Numbered from the stretch's first letter, positions 25,532-34,642 are shown. The stretch is DNA of 64,000 nucleotides from Bacillota bacterium (GCA_023511485.1 JAIMBH010000012.1:1-64000); one strand, 5' to 3'. Notes: generated from the letters alone by a model not told the origin. A program made the numbers and translations.

Positions 25532-26389
25532 TTAATTACCATAGATGTTAATGTTGTTTTTCATTATCATGGATACAAGTTTGCTTCGTGCATCCTTAAT
25601 TGTAAGAGGAAGCGAATCAAACGGTAACTGATCCTTTTGTCTTAACTCCTCAATCAGATGGGTTATATAAGGGAGCCTTAAGTCTACCTCCTGCATCATT
25701 TGAGTGCTCGAAAATACCGCCTCGGGTGTCCCTTCGATGGCCATTCTGCCCTCTCTTAGCACATAAATTCGATCGACAAACAATGGCATGAGATCAACCA
25801 TATGAGTTGCTATAATTACTGTCACACCGATCTCCTTGTTTAATCTTCCAAGAACACTAAGAAGGTTAGATTCGCTACTTGGGTCTAGCCCAGCTGTTGG
25901 CTCATCAAGAAGAATTATGTCCGGCTTCATTGCCAGCACTCCAGCAATACATGCTTTTTTCTGCTGGCCGAAACTGAGGTGGTGCACCACTTTTTTGGCA
26001 CAGCCCTCAAGACCCACCATCTCTATAGCCTCCTGAACTCTCTGTTTGACCTCATGGTTAGATAATCCCAAGTTTCTCGGTCCAAATGCTACGTCTTCTT
26101 CTAAGGTAGGAGCAAAAAGCTGGTCGCTTGGGTTTTGAAAAACCAGCCCGACCTTAGTTGATATTTCGGCACGACTCATCCTAGCCAAAGGGACTTTGTC
26201 GATTGTAATTGCTCCTTTTCCTGGCTTGAGAAGGCCTACAATAGTTTTAAGCAATGTCGTTTTACCGCCCCCGTTTGACGCTAAAAGGCCGATAAATTCA
26301 CCTTTTTCCACTGACATGGAGACGTTATCGAGAGCCACAGTTCCATCTTCGTACTTATACGTTAAGTTCTTAATCTCCAGATATGACAA
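25532..26389 (-). CDS. cbiO: ECF-type cobalt transporter ATPase
   Basis: A 285-residue ABC ATPase: Walker A ASNGGGKTTLLK (about 37-48), Q-loop VFQNPSDQLFAPTLEEDVAFG typical of ECF ATPases, signature LSFGQQKKACIAG, Walker B IILLDEPTAGLDP, switch His in IATHMVDL. It powers uptake of cobalt (or nickel) through CbiQ. It begins with TTG at 26389, whose ribosome site GGAGG lies within the end of cbiQ, so the two are translationally coupled. A C-terminal extension of about 60 residues follows the ATPase core, as in other CbiO proteins. Confidence 0.9.
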   Translation of the reverse strand: MSYLEIKNLTYKYEDGTVALDNVSMSVEKGEFIGLLASNGGGKTTLLKTIVGLLKPGKGAITIDKVPLARMSRAEISTKVGLVFQNPSDQLFAPTLEEDVAFGPRNLGLSNHEVKQRVQEAIEMVGLEGCAKKVVHHLSFGQQKKACIAGVLAMKPDIILLDEPTAGLDPSSESNLLSVLGRLNKEIGVTVIIATHMVDLMPLFVDRIYVLREGRMAIEGTPEAVFSSTQMMQEVDLRLPYITHLIEELRQKDQLPFDSLPLTIKDARSKLVSMIMKNNINIYGN

Positions 26390-26392
26390 AAG

Positions 26393-27178
26393 TTAACCTC
26401 CATAAAATGCCAGTAATAGCAAGAGTAAACATAATACCAACATTGCTGATCCGGCAACAAAGTCATGGTTGGTTATACGTTCTGGTTTTTGAATGTAAAG
26501 TACACCATTATACCCGCGAAGAACCATTGAGTTATAGGTTGTATTTGCCTGATCGTAAACCTTTACAAATAAGGCTCCTACCAAAGCCCCCCAGGAGTGC
26601 AACCTGTTTCTGATTCCTTTATAGCCAAGCCGTAGTCTCTGTGCATCCATTACGCTTTGGGCCTCTTCTATAAAAATAAAAATGAATCTATAAGAAAACG
26701 TTGCTATTTCAATCCAACCGTTCGGTATGCGAAAGAACTTTAATGCAGCCAGCAACTTATTTAAGCTTGTTGTCATACTTAGAAAAAGCATTAGTGACGT
26801 ACCGGCAATAATCCGACCAGCAATCAGTAGTCCTCTATTAATGCCCTCATGGTAAATATGAAAGCTAAATCCAGAAAAGTCGAATGAGTAAAGTGCGCTC
26901 TTGCCAAAAAATATACCCTGGAGTATAAGGATAACTAGAGCCATCGAAAGTGGGCTCGCTAATCTTACCACTAGCATCTTAAAAGGAATCTGCACCAGGA
27001 GAAGCGAAATCAGACACAAGAAGGTCACCGCAAACATCAGACTAATCCTATTGCTAAAAAGTACAAGAGATAAGATAAATAGCACAAAAACAAGCTTTAA
27101 ACGGGCATCGATTAGAGTAAAGATATTTTCTCTATGGGTAAAGTAATCAGAGAATAGCTCGATTTTGTAATTCACCAA
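26393..27178 (-). CDS. cbiQ: ECF-type cobalt transporter transmembrane subunit
   Basis: A 261-residue T-component with about five helices: FTLIDARLKLVFVLF at the start and the two coupling motifs AQRLRLGYKG and MVLRGYNG near residues 180 and 225. It joins CbiO to a substrate-binding S-component. The start is TTG 27178 or GTG 27175. The gene lies downstream of a cobalamin riboswitch and terminator, so it is expected to be shut off when B12 is plentiful. No cbiM or cbiN is encoded between riboswitch and cbiQ, which is unusual. Confidence 0.88.
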   Translation of the reverse strand: MVNYKIELFSDYFTHRENIFTLIDARLKLVFVLFILSLVLFSNRISLMFAVTFLCLISLLLVQIPFKMLVVRLASPLSMALVILILQGIFFGKSALYSFDFSGFSFHIYHEGINRGLLIAGRIIAGTSLMLFLSMTTSLNKLLAALKFFRIPNGWIEIATFSYRFIFIFIEEAQSVMDAQRLRLGYKGIRNRLHSWGALVGALFVKVYDQANTTYNSMVLRGYNGVLYIQKPERITNHDFVAGSAMLVLCLLLLLLAFYGG

Positions 27179-27363
27179 CTATATGTCTCCCGTTAAGCTA
27201 TCTTCGTTTTACGACTACATATGCCAGTCAGGTTTATCGTCTCCTTAAAGGCCGGCGCTAAAACAGGATTTATATCTTAAGATTTATGCGCCGTGCATGC
27301 CAGTAACAGCACAGCTTTAATTACCAAAAATGCACCTGATCTCTTTTCATTATTAACCGCAAA

Positions 27364-27390
27364 TAAAAAACGGCTCTCTTTGAGCCGGGG
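27364..27390 (-). terminator. Expression-platform terminator of the cobalamin riboswitch
   Basis: Minus-strand hairpin CGGCTC-loop-GAGCCG (27371-27387) followed by seven T. It is placed between the riboswitch aptamer and cbiQ, as expected for transcription attenuation by cobalamin. Confidence 0.82.
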
Positions 27391-27444
27391 TTACTCTTGA
27401 ACAACGCGCCTTTCACTCCAGGCCTCGAGAGTGATGACTTTTCA

Positions 27445-27620
27445 AGCTCTAGGCAGGTCTCCTGGCTTCCGCCTCATCGCTTACTACGCCTTCCCAGATT
27501 AAAACCAGTGGCATCTTGTAGCTCGCTCCGCGGTTACAGTGACGGGCTCGCGCTGGATTTTCACCAGCTTCCCTTTTATGCATCTGACTAGTAAATTTAC
27601 TAGTCCAGCAACCTAGAAGC
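27445..27620 (-). ncRNA. Cobalamin (AdoCbl/B12) riboswitch
   Basis: On the minus strand, the conserved aptamer pieces appear in order: AAGGGAAGCTGGTGAAAATC, CGAGCCCGTCACTGTAA, and the 3' box GGAAGCCAGGAGACCTGCC. An outer stem can form between AGCTTCTAGG (5' end) and CCTAGAGCTT (3' end). An intrinsic terminator follows about 55 nt downstream. It should control cbiQ-cbiO by B12-dependent transcription termination. Confidence 0.95.
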
Positions 27621-27702
27621 TCATATTAAATTAGCTACCAGTATAACATGTGATAGTAAATCGAGTAAAGTAAAAACTACCGTCCAGACATCGAATAAAT
27701 GC

Positions 27703-27738
27703 ATAAAGAAGTCGGGCTTCTAAACCCGACTTCTTTAT
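27703..27738 (-). terminator. dsrMKJOP operon terminator
   Basis: A 14-bp perfect stem (ATAAAGAAGTCGGG and complement) with an 8-nt loop about 90 nt after the dsrP stop, flanked by A/T on both sides. It separates dsrMKJOP from the riboswitch. Confidence 0.82.
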
Positions 27739-27827
27739 ACTAACAAAAGTGGCACTTATCACTTTATTTAGCCTGGCCCAGCCTTATACCAATACCGAGC
27801 TTTCGCACAATGGATACCGAATCGTCA

Positions 27828-29000
27828 TTAATGCTCTATCTCTAAGCCTATGGTATCCTCCCTTACTGCGATAGCTACCTTGTAAAGAATGGTAAGCACT
27901 AGCGCACCTATTGCCCAAACTCCAAGTATTATTAACGACTCAGGTAACGTGGGCCAGTATTCGGTTATTCTACCAAAAGGATTGGGCACAAATCCGCCAA
28001 CGGTCAATCCAAATCCCTTATCAATCCAAAGAGAAGCAAATACTGCTACGCAAGCTACTGCTAAGGTTTTTTCCATCCTTCGCGTACCGGGATAGATTAG
28101 AAGCACAAGAGAAACCACTGCGAGTATGGCACTAGCCCACATTAAAGGAACAAGCTTCCCATGCCCCTGTATCCCAGCGTAAAGGTAAAAGAAAGGATTC
28201 TTCTCGCCTGGGATGTTGCTATAAAAGGCGGTAAACACTTCAAGCAGTAAAAAGAATACATTGGCAACCATTGCATAGGCCACAATTTTACTGATTGACT
28301 GAATAACCTCTGTTCCGGGATCAAATTTGGTGAGTTTCCTTACTACCATGGCCAGGATTATCAGCAAAGCAGGACCTGCAGCAAACGCAGAAGCAAGAAA
28401 ACGTGCCGCCATGATAGCAGTAAGCCAGTACTCCCTTCCAGGCAAACCTGCATAGAGGAAGGCCGTTACAGTGTGAATGCTTATCGCCCACGGTATCGAT
28501 ATATACACAAGTGGCTTAACCCAAGCCGGTGGAGGAAATCCCTTGCGCTCGGCACCCATGCTGGTCCAGCCAATTACAATATTGAGCAGTAGATAGCCGG
28601 TCAAAACCAGGAAATCAAAGAACATGATAGAATTTGGGGTTGGGTGCAGTATAACGTTCATTACCCTTGTAGGTTGACCCATATCCACAAAGATAAACGT
28701 CATGCACATGGTAACGGCAGCTACAGCCAAAAACTCCCCAAGAATAACAATCTTGCTAAACTTCTTAAAGTTATGCAGGTAAAGCGGTATGACAAGCATA
28801 ACAGCAGAGGCCGCCACACCCACTAGGAAGGTGAACTGGCCGATGTAGAGGCCCCAGGATACATCTCTACTCATGCCTGTTATCCCTAAACCATAACCAA
28901 ACTGCCTGAGATAGAAAACAAAGCCTATTCCGATAAGAATGAGCAAAAATATTACCCAGGCCCAATACTTCCTACTACCCTCTAGCGCCTTCTCAAGCAT
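27828..29000 (-). CDS. dsrP: DsrP, NrfD-like integral membrane subunit
   Basis: 390 residues with about ten helices of the NrfD/PsrC fold. DsrP is the second quinone-interacting membrane subunit of DsrMKJOP and works with the periplasmic DsrO and DsrJ. Conserved segments such as GMSRDVSWGLYIGQFTFLVGVAASAVML, with an acidic residue likely to sit by the quinone, are present. It is the last gene of the operon; its ATG at 29000 overlaps the end of dsrO by 8 nt, and a GGAGGAGGG ribosome site lies inside dsrO. Confidence 0.94.
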   Translation of the reverse strand: MLEKALEGSRKYWAWVIFLLILIGIGFVFYLRQFGYGLGITGMSRDVSWGLYIGQFTFLVGVAASAVMLVIPLYLHNFKKFSKIVILGEFLAVAAVTMCMTFIFVDMGQPTRVMNVILHPTPNSIMFFDFLVLTGYLLLNIVIGWTSMGAERKGFPPPAWVKPLVYISIPWAISIHTVTAFLYAGLPGREYWLTAIMAARFLASAFAAGPALLIILAMVVRKLTKFDPGTEVIQSISKIVAYAMVANVFFLLLEVFTAFYSNIPGEKNPFFYLYAGIQGHGKLVPLMWASAILAVVSLVLLIYPGTRRMEKTLAVACVAVFASLWIDKGFGLTVGGFVPNPFGRITEYWPTLPESLIILGVWAIGALVLTILYKVAIAVREDTIGLEIEH

Positions 29001-29796
29001 TATCAGACCCTCCTCCTATAATATAATAGATATTTGGACCTGTCCCAAGCTCTGGTTTTCTTCTGATAGCGTAATTTGAGCTAAGGGCTTTTCTGACCTC
29101 TGAGTTAGGATCTGTTATATCGCCGAATAAAATGGCGCCGTTGGACGCCTCCACACAGGCAGGCATTAGGCCCTTTGCGAGCCTCTCCACACAGAACGTG
29201 CATTTCTCAACAACGCCTTTTGTCCTTGTTGGATAGTCGGGATTCTCATTTTTGATGTGAGGTCTTGGGTCTTTCCAATTAAAGCTCCTTGAGCCGTATG
29301 GACATGCTGCCATACAAAATCTACATCCAATGCAGCGGTGCATATCTTGCATAACAATTCCATCCGACCTCTTAAACGTGGCTTTTGTCGGACATACCCT
29401 TACACAGGGAGGGTTTTTGCAGTGGTTGCATAGCAAGAGAAATGGCAATTCCTTGAGAGACTCTTGCATTAACTCCGGCTCCTGTTGCTCAGGGAATGCA
29501 TGCTCAAATGTGTCAGTCCATATCCACTTCACTTCATCTTTTGACTCACCAAAATCGGGAATATTGTGGATACTGTTGCAAGCGTTTATGACCCTTTTGT
29601 AATCTTCCTCTGTCTTAAACTTGCGCACATCGATAACCATGGCCCACTGCTTCGCCACAAGGGCTCCTGGCTCTGGCGTATACTGCGCTGCCTCAGCGTT
29701 ATCATTCATGATAGCATCTACTATCGTCATACCGCCTAATGCAAAGACAGCAGAGGCGCCTACTATTTTTAGGAATTCTCTTCTATCGATGCCCAT
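28993..29796 (-). CDS. dsrO: DsrO, periplasmic iron-sulfur subunit
   Basis: A 267-residue ferredoxin-type protein with four cysteine-rich clusters (for example CNHCKNPPCVRVCP, CIGCRFCMAACPYG and CTFCVERL) and a Tat signal peptide (DRREFLKIVGASAVFALGG, residues 4-22), so it is exported folded. It passes electrons between DsrJ and DsrP on the outer face of the membrane. The ATG shares one base with the dsrJ stop (TAATG). Length is usual for DsrO. Confidence 0.95.
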   Translation of the reverse strand: MGIDRREFLKIVGASAVFALGGMTIVDAIMNDNAEAAQYTPEPGALVAKQWAMVIDVRKFKTEEDYKRVINACNSIHNIPDFGESKDEVKWIWTDTFEHAFPEQQEPELMQESLKELPFLLLCNHCKNPPCVRVCPTKATFKRSDGIVMQDMHRCIGCRFCMAACPYGSRSFNWKDPRPHIKNENPDYPTRTKGVVEKCTFCVERLAKGLMPACVEASNGAILFGDITDPNSEVRKALSSNYAIRRKPELGTGPNIYYIIGGGSDNA

Positions 29797-30191
29797 TACT
29801 TACCCTCCTTTGGCGCCAAATGGCAATCCCAGCAGTAGGGATTAACACCCGCATAGTTATGACAACTATCACAAAATTCCTTCTTGTTTGAGTGACACTT
29901 CATGCATGTATTCTGTAGACTTATGATGTATTTCTTACCGTCGCTGGCCACATAAACCCTACTGTTATCGCGAACCGCTGAATCCCGCCACTGGTTCAGC
30001 AACTGCATGTGCTCAGCTTTCATAAATGCAGTAGATTCAATGCACTTTTTATCCGCAAGTTTCTGTATTGCAGGTGTATCAATACTTGGCTTGGGTGCTA
30101 CATTGGCCTTTCCAACGTTATTATAAAACGGGAATGTTACAACGGCTAGGAATATAAAGAGACCTAAAAGGATTTTACCGCCATTATACAT
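29796..30191 (-). CDS. dsrJ: DsrJ, membrane-anchored triheme cytochrome c
   Basis: 131 residues from the ATG at 30191, which overlaps the dsrK stop and has a GGGAGG ribosome site; a longer frame from 30224 is less likely. One N-terminal anchor (about 5-22), then three haem-binding CxxCH motifs: CMKCH (96-100), CDSCH (107-111), CWDCH (120-124). Cys50 in DKKCIESTAFM with His61 matches the conserved region that gives the unusual His/Cys-ligated haem of DsrJ. It belongs to the extracytoplasmic side of DsrMKJOP. Confidence 0.95.
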   Translation of the reverse strand: MYNGGKILLGLFIFLAVVTFPFYNNVGKANVAPKPSIDTPAIQKLADKKCIESTAFMKAEHMQLLNQWRDSAVRDNSRVYVASDGKKYIISLQNTCMKCHSNKKEFCDSCHNYAGVNPYCWDCHLAPKEGK

Positions 30192-31800
30192 CTTCAGCAC
30201 CCTCCCTTTCAGGCAGATCCTCAAGCCGCAAGTCTTGTGTCCTCTTCTTCTCGCCCTTCATAACTAAAGCATTTGCCACAAGTTCATGAACGCCTGCTAC
30301 ATCCACGCCAGGAACCCAATATTTCATAAGAGTTGGAAGGGCCGCTCTATCGATAGCACATATATTTGCCAGCATATTCACGCCGTATCTCTCGTGGACG
30401 TATTTAACCGCATTTGCTCTTGGGAAGCCGCCTCTCAATCTCAATTCCATATTTTCTGCTGCATTCAAACCAGAACCGCTGCCGCAGCAAAATGTCTTCT
30501 CCCTTATAGTATCTTCAGGCATTTCGTAAAAATTATTGCAGACGTTTTTAAGGATATATCTTGGCTCATCAAGTATTCCCATGCCCCTTGCGGTGTTGCA
30601 CGAGTCATGGAACGTCACCTTGAGATGATCATTGCGGCTTGGGTCAAGTTTTAGCTTACCATGCCTAATTAAGTCGGCTGTAAATTCGGCGATGTGAATC
30701 ATTTTTGTCGATTTGGCATGCTCAAATTTTGTGCCTGTTATAGGTGAAACAGGTACCTCAAGAAAATCAGCAGGCCCATTCCATGTGTCCATATACTGGT
30801 TTATAACCCTCCACATATGGCCACACTCACCGCCCAGTATCCACTTTACACCCAATCTTTTGGCCTCAGCGTATATCTTAGCATTAAGCCTCTTGGCCAT
30901 CTCCATCGAGGTGAAGAAACCAAAGTTGCCACCCTCGGATGCGTATGTGCTCCATGTGTAATCAAGACCGATTTCGTGTAAGAGCATCATATAGCCCATA
31001 CATGTGTACGTACCGGGATCGCCAAACATATCGCCCGATGGTGCGACAAAGAGGACTTCAGCACCTTTTCTGTTGAAGGTCGGCTCGACCCTGATGCCCG
31101 TTATCTCCTCTATATCGTCTATCATGAACTCAAAGTTGCCTTTGATCGTGTGGGGCTCAAGCCCAAGGTGGTTGCCCTTCATATAGCAATTTGATACAGG
31201 ACCTGCAATCCAATCTGTGTTTAGACCGATAAGATTCAACAACTCCCTGCCAATCATTGTGATTTCGGCCTGATCAATGCCGTATGGGCAAAAGACTGAG
31301 CAGCGACGGCACTCTGAGCACTGGTAAAAGTAATACCACCACTCCTTAAGCACGTCTAGCGTAAGCTCCCTACCGCCTGCAAGTCTTCCCAACATCCTCC
31401 CTGAAGTCGTGAAGTACCTTCTATAAACCGACCTCATAAGTTCTGCCCTGAGAACGGGCATATTTTTAGGGTCACCCGTACCAAGGAAGAAGTGACACTT
31501 GTCAGCACATGCACCGCATCTTACACAGATATCCATAAATAGACGGAAGGAACGATACTTTTCAAGTCTTTCCTTCATGCCATTTAAGATTATCTCTTTC
31601 CAGTTTTCGGGCAGTTTCCAATCCTCTTCCGCAGGAGACCATCTCCTGGGGTTTGGAAAATCAACTATTTCAAGATAGTCAGGCCTTGCCCCGTTACAAT
31701 ACATCCCCTCCCGGAATTCTACAGGGGTGTCCATCCAGCCCGTTTTGGGAAGTTTATAATCTATCGTTGATAGCTCCTCTGGTTTTGGAACTTTTGCCAT
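30184..31800 (-). CDS. dsrK: DsrK, HdrD-like catalytic iron-sulfur subunit
   Basis: About 538 residues from the ATG at 31800, which lies 5 nt after AAAGGAG (an upstream GTG at 31806 is a poorer start). Two [4Fe-4S] motifs, C94-C97-C100-C104 and C163-C166-C169-C173, precede the HdrD-like CCG domains (SCNTARGMG and FCCGSGSG), which hold the noncubane cluster thought to act on the DsrC trisulfide or disulfide. DsrK is cytoplasmic and bound to DsrM. It is found in both sulfate reducers and sulfur oxidisers. Confidence 0.96.
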   Translation of the reverse strand: MAKVPKPEELSTIDYKLPKTGWMDTPVEFREGMYCNGARPDYLEIVDFPNPRRWSPAEEDWKLPENWKEIILNGMKERLEKYRSFRLFMDICVRCGACADKCHFFLGTGDPKNMPVLRAELMRSVYRRYFTTSGRMLGRLAGGRELTLDVLKEWWYYFYQCSECRRCSVFCPYGIDQAEITMIGRELLNLIGLNTDWIAGPVSNCYMKGNHLGLEPHTIKGNFEFMIDDIEEITGIRVEPTFNRKGAEVLFVAPSGDMFGDPGTYTCMGYMMLLHEIGLDYTWSTYASEGGNFGFFTSMEMAKRLNAKIYAEAKRLGVKWILGGECGHMWRVINQYMDTWNGPADFLEVPVSPITGTKFEHAKSTKMIHIAEFTADLIRHGKLKLDPSRNDHLKVTFHDSCNTARGMGILDEPRYILKNVCNNFYEMPEDTIREKTFCCGSGSGLNAAENMELRLRGGFPRANAVKYVHERYGVNMLANICAIDRAALPTLMKYWVPGVDVAGVHELVANALVMKGEKKRTQDLRLEDLPEREGAEDV

Positions 31801-31857
31801 ATTCACTCCTTTCCCGCTGGTATCACAGCGTCTTTTGTTTCCTTTTCAGATCCTCTA

Positions 31858-32868
31858 CTAGTCTTCTATCAATGCTGCCGAGGGACGTTCGACCGGTATC
31901 CCAGCGTTTTCCATTTTCTCTCTGAATTCCTCCTCATACTCTTCGTATGTGTGGACTTTGACAGGATAATTCCATGGGTTAATGTGCCTTACCGCACGGC
32001 TGTTGTTCGCCAGATTTCTTGTTGGGCTGAGAAACACACCACCCATATGCACCAGCTTACTAAAAGGGAAGTAAGCAAACAGAGAACTGACAAGGAATAT
32101 ATGGATATAGAATATAGCGCTAACTCCATCCGGGATAACAGGGTTAAAAGTCACCAAACCCATCGTTAGCTCTTTCACGCCCGTAATATCTACCCTGAAG
32201 AAATACCTCATAAGGATGCCTGTAGAAGCAATCGCCATAATTAAAAAGAGTGGGAAATAATCGGACGCGAGAGAAATATAGCGTACCTTTGGTATATAAA
32301 ATCTTCTAAGCAGCAGGTAAGTTACAGCCACCAGCAATATTACGCCCGTTAGAAATAGCCTTGGAGTACCGATCTGTAAAAAACCATCAAGGCTTTCCAA
32401 TAAACCTAAGTATGCTGGGGCGGGAGTTGCAAAGAATCTGATGTGTCGAAGCAGGACAATCCAGAACGACCAATGAAACGCTATCGCTGCCAACCATAGC
32501 CATTTAGCCGAACCATAGCCAAGCTTCCCATCCCTCAATTCGCTCTGGGTGTTTCTGAAAAGTGAACGGAAGAGAAGTATCTCGAGTACCATTCTACCGA
32601 TCACACCTGCTGTACTGGAGGGATTATCGAGTTTAGCTTGCTTTATCCATGGGAGGGATTTTTGCTGACCGCCAGTTGTAGTGATAGCGAAAGGGACGGG
32701 CGACTTTCCCCACGTTATTACGCGATAAATAAACCCCACAATGAAAGTTAGTACTGCCGCATAAGGTATCGCTATTCCAAAGAAAGACTGCAAACCGGCA
32801 GCTTCAACTCCTATGTAAGCAAGCAAGATAAGCAGTACCACTACAACAAAGGAAGATAAAGCTCCCAT
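31858..32868 (-). CDS. dsrM: DsrM, NarI-like cytochrome b subunit
   Basis: A 336-residue membrane protein with about six helices. The NarI-like part (about 105-290) has histidines in AIAFHWSFWIVLLRHIRFF and IHIFLVSSLFAYFPFSKLVHMGG that suit two b haems. It exchanges electrons between menaquinone and DsrK. First of dsrMKJOP; the gap to dsrK is 57 nt, and the ATG at 32868 follows AGAGGTGAGAG. The C-terminal ~50 residues are cytoplasmic and charged. Confidence 0.95.
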   Translation of the reverse strand: MGALSSFVVVVLLILLAYIGVEAAGLQSFFGIAIPYAAVLTFIVGFIYRVITWGKSPVPFAITTTGGQQKSLPWIKQAKLDNPSSTAGVIGRMVLEILLFRSLFRNTQSELRDGKLGYGSAKWLWLAAIAFHWSFWIVLLRHIRFFATPAPAYLGLLESLDGFLQIGTPRLFLTGVILLVAVTYLLLRRFYIPKVRYISLASDYFPLFLIMAIASTGILMRYFFRVDITGVKELTMGLVTFNPVIPDGVSAIFYIHIFLVSSLFAYFPFSKLVHMGGVFLSPTRNLANNSRAVRHINPWNYPVKVHTYEEYEEEFREKMENAGIPVERPSAALIED

Positions 32869-32896
32869 TCTCTCACCTCTTTTCTTTGTCTTGAGT

Positions 32897-33442
32897 TTAT
32901 CTTTTTATATTTGAACCTTGCTCTTGTGCCCCGTACAATTGTCTCTGTCTCTGTAGCAGCCTGAAGACCATATTTTTCGCCTCATCTACTTTTAGCTCAT
33001 TGATCTTCTCACGCGATTGCATGTAAATATCAAAGGACATAAGCGCAAGGGTATCTATTTTTGACTCGAGTGAAGATAACGTTTCATTGTCTATAACGCC
33101 ATGTGTGTCGCTAACATTCCGAAGCTCTTCTTTGATTATCTTTTTTAGATGGAAGATAAAGGCCACAGCTTGTGAAGGAGAAAAATTCTGCACAGCTCTG
33201 AGTTTGATGATATTATCGAGGAGAGGAGTGATTTCTTCAAATGGCACCCCTCTTATAAGTGCCTCAATGATACCGTCTATGCCCTCATGGATAGTATATC
33301 CCACCGCACCTGTAAACCTGTTCTTAGTTCCTTTTAAGAAGCCTGCAGCTTCGGCTGGATACGTCTCCATTATCACATCAAACCAGCTCTTCAGGATAGC
33401 GGGCTTCTTCTCCCTTAAGATGTCCTTAAGCTTTGCTTCCAT
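32897..33442 (-). CDS. RsbRD N-terminal domain protein upstream of dsrM
   Basis: 181 residues from the ATG at 33442 (GGAGG ribosome site 5 nt upstream); an earlier ATG at 33481 has none. It is a single helical globin-like domain of the RsbRD_N type: KKPAILKSWFDVIMETYPAEAAGFLKG at the start, then SPSQAVAFIFHLKKIIKEEL. In RsbR proteins such a domain senses stress ahead of a STAS domain, which is absent here. It is 28 nt upstream of dsrM, so it belongs to the same operon. A sensor or regulator of the Dsr complex is possible; haem binding is not shown. Confidence 0.85.
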   Translation of the reverse strand: MEAKLKDILREKKPAILKSWFDVIMETYPAEAAGFLKGTKNRFTGAVGYTIHEGIDGIIEALIRGVPFEEITPLLDNIIKLRAVQNFSPSQAVAFIFHLKKIIKEELRNVSDTHGVIDNETLSSLESKIDTLALMSFDIYMQSREKINELKVDEAKNMVFRLLQRQRQLYGAQEQGSNIKR

Positions 33443-34201
33443 ATTGCCTCCGTTTCTGGCAATTCTGCTTACCAGGCACACCAGTCTTTGCTTCTGGCCT
33501 TATATTGGCCTTTCCGGTAACATAATTAAGTGAAGATCTCATAAGGGTATCCTTACTTCCATCTTTTTCACCTCCTTGACCACCTTTCATGCCATTATAA
33601 AACATGTCTAACGTGAATAAAACACCAAACAACTCGGTAATAACGCGTTAAAGCCAGATAGCTTATCTGTCTACATACCGATAGTAAAACCAATAATCTC
33701 AGCACTATTTTCTTTTTATCCCCCGTAGAGCCTACTTTGTATTTCGCTAAATTGAGACGCTCCCTTAATGGTCTTTAAGTTGTTTCATTTATCTTTTTCC
33801 TCGCTATGGTTAGCTTTTGAGCCAGGCAGAAATCTTCCTTGCATATGCCTATAATTCCGACCACCAATCCTGGTATATGCCAGCTATCTTCATGGAAACG
33901 ACGTTATTAATTTCAATGATTTACTAGTATTCGGAATCAGTCAAGGGTGAATGCTGTTTTTGCATAAATACTTCTTCTAATACTTATAAAATTCATGAGG
34001 GATATGCTTTTTAGTTATAAGGCGCCAGGTTTCACCCATACTTCCAGATTATGTATAACTTAATTTCATTTAGATTGCTTCCAGATATTTATTCGAATCG
34101 CTAAAAAGTGGCGTTAACCCAAATTAAATATCTGATGCGAACGGTAAAGCAAAAGCGAGACCCTCTGAAGTAAACCCCTAAAACCGGACAAGAAAATAGT
34201 C
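33443..34201. other. Gene-free region upstream of the dsr operon
   Basis: About 760 nt that must hold the dsr promoter. Near the operon, an open minus-strand frame (33426-33632) has a strong GGAGGTG site inside it and short stretches that resemble the dsrJ start and its GKAN segment, but it is not a convincing gene. The rest shows no repeat, RNA or motif I can support. Confidence 0.45.
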
Positions 34202-34642
34202 TTGCCTTTTTATCCGGTCTTAAGGCTTATAGTCCAAGAGCTATACAAACGCGAGGTTTTGCTACTCAAGAAACAAGAATTTCAGAATAAACGAGTTAAG
34301 AAACTCTTGGGAAAAAGACAACTTCTTCTTGTGGCTTATCTTGATAAAGCTTTTCCTCTAGACCTTCTAAAAGAAGAGCAAAACAAGATTGCAGACGCTT
34401 TATTGACCGCTGAGACCAGACTTGAAGAATTAACAGCTACAAATGATGAAGTTGAGGAAACCATTTATTTGGCTATATCCATGCTTCTAATTGCCATGAA
34501 GCTTACAAAAAAAGGATCGCCGAAGACCAAGAGAATGTTTAACCAAGCACTCTTTAAGAAAATCTATCTAAACGGCAAAAAGGCTAGCAATCATGAGTTT
34601 GCTGAGCCTTTTGACGTAATTTTTTTCTCCAAGTTCAAATAA
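34202..34642 (+). pseudogene. C-terminal remnant of a serine recombinase
   Basis: 146 codons open from a TTG with no usable start or ribosome site. The readable part matches the C-terminal coiled-coil region of large serine recombinases: KRQLLLVAYLDKAFPLDLLKEEQ (dimer coiled-coil segment), a following helical region ending RMFNQALFKKIYL, and a final short strand. The catalytic resolvase domain and zinc-ribbon are missing, and no trace of them is visible upstream. It stops 7 nt before the CCA end of tRNA-Pro, which suggests an old integration at that tRNA. Confidence 0.72.
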
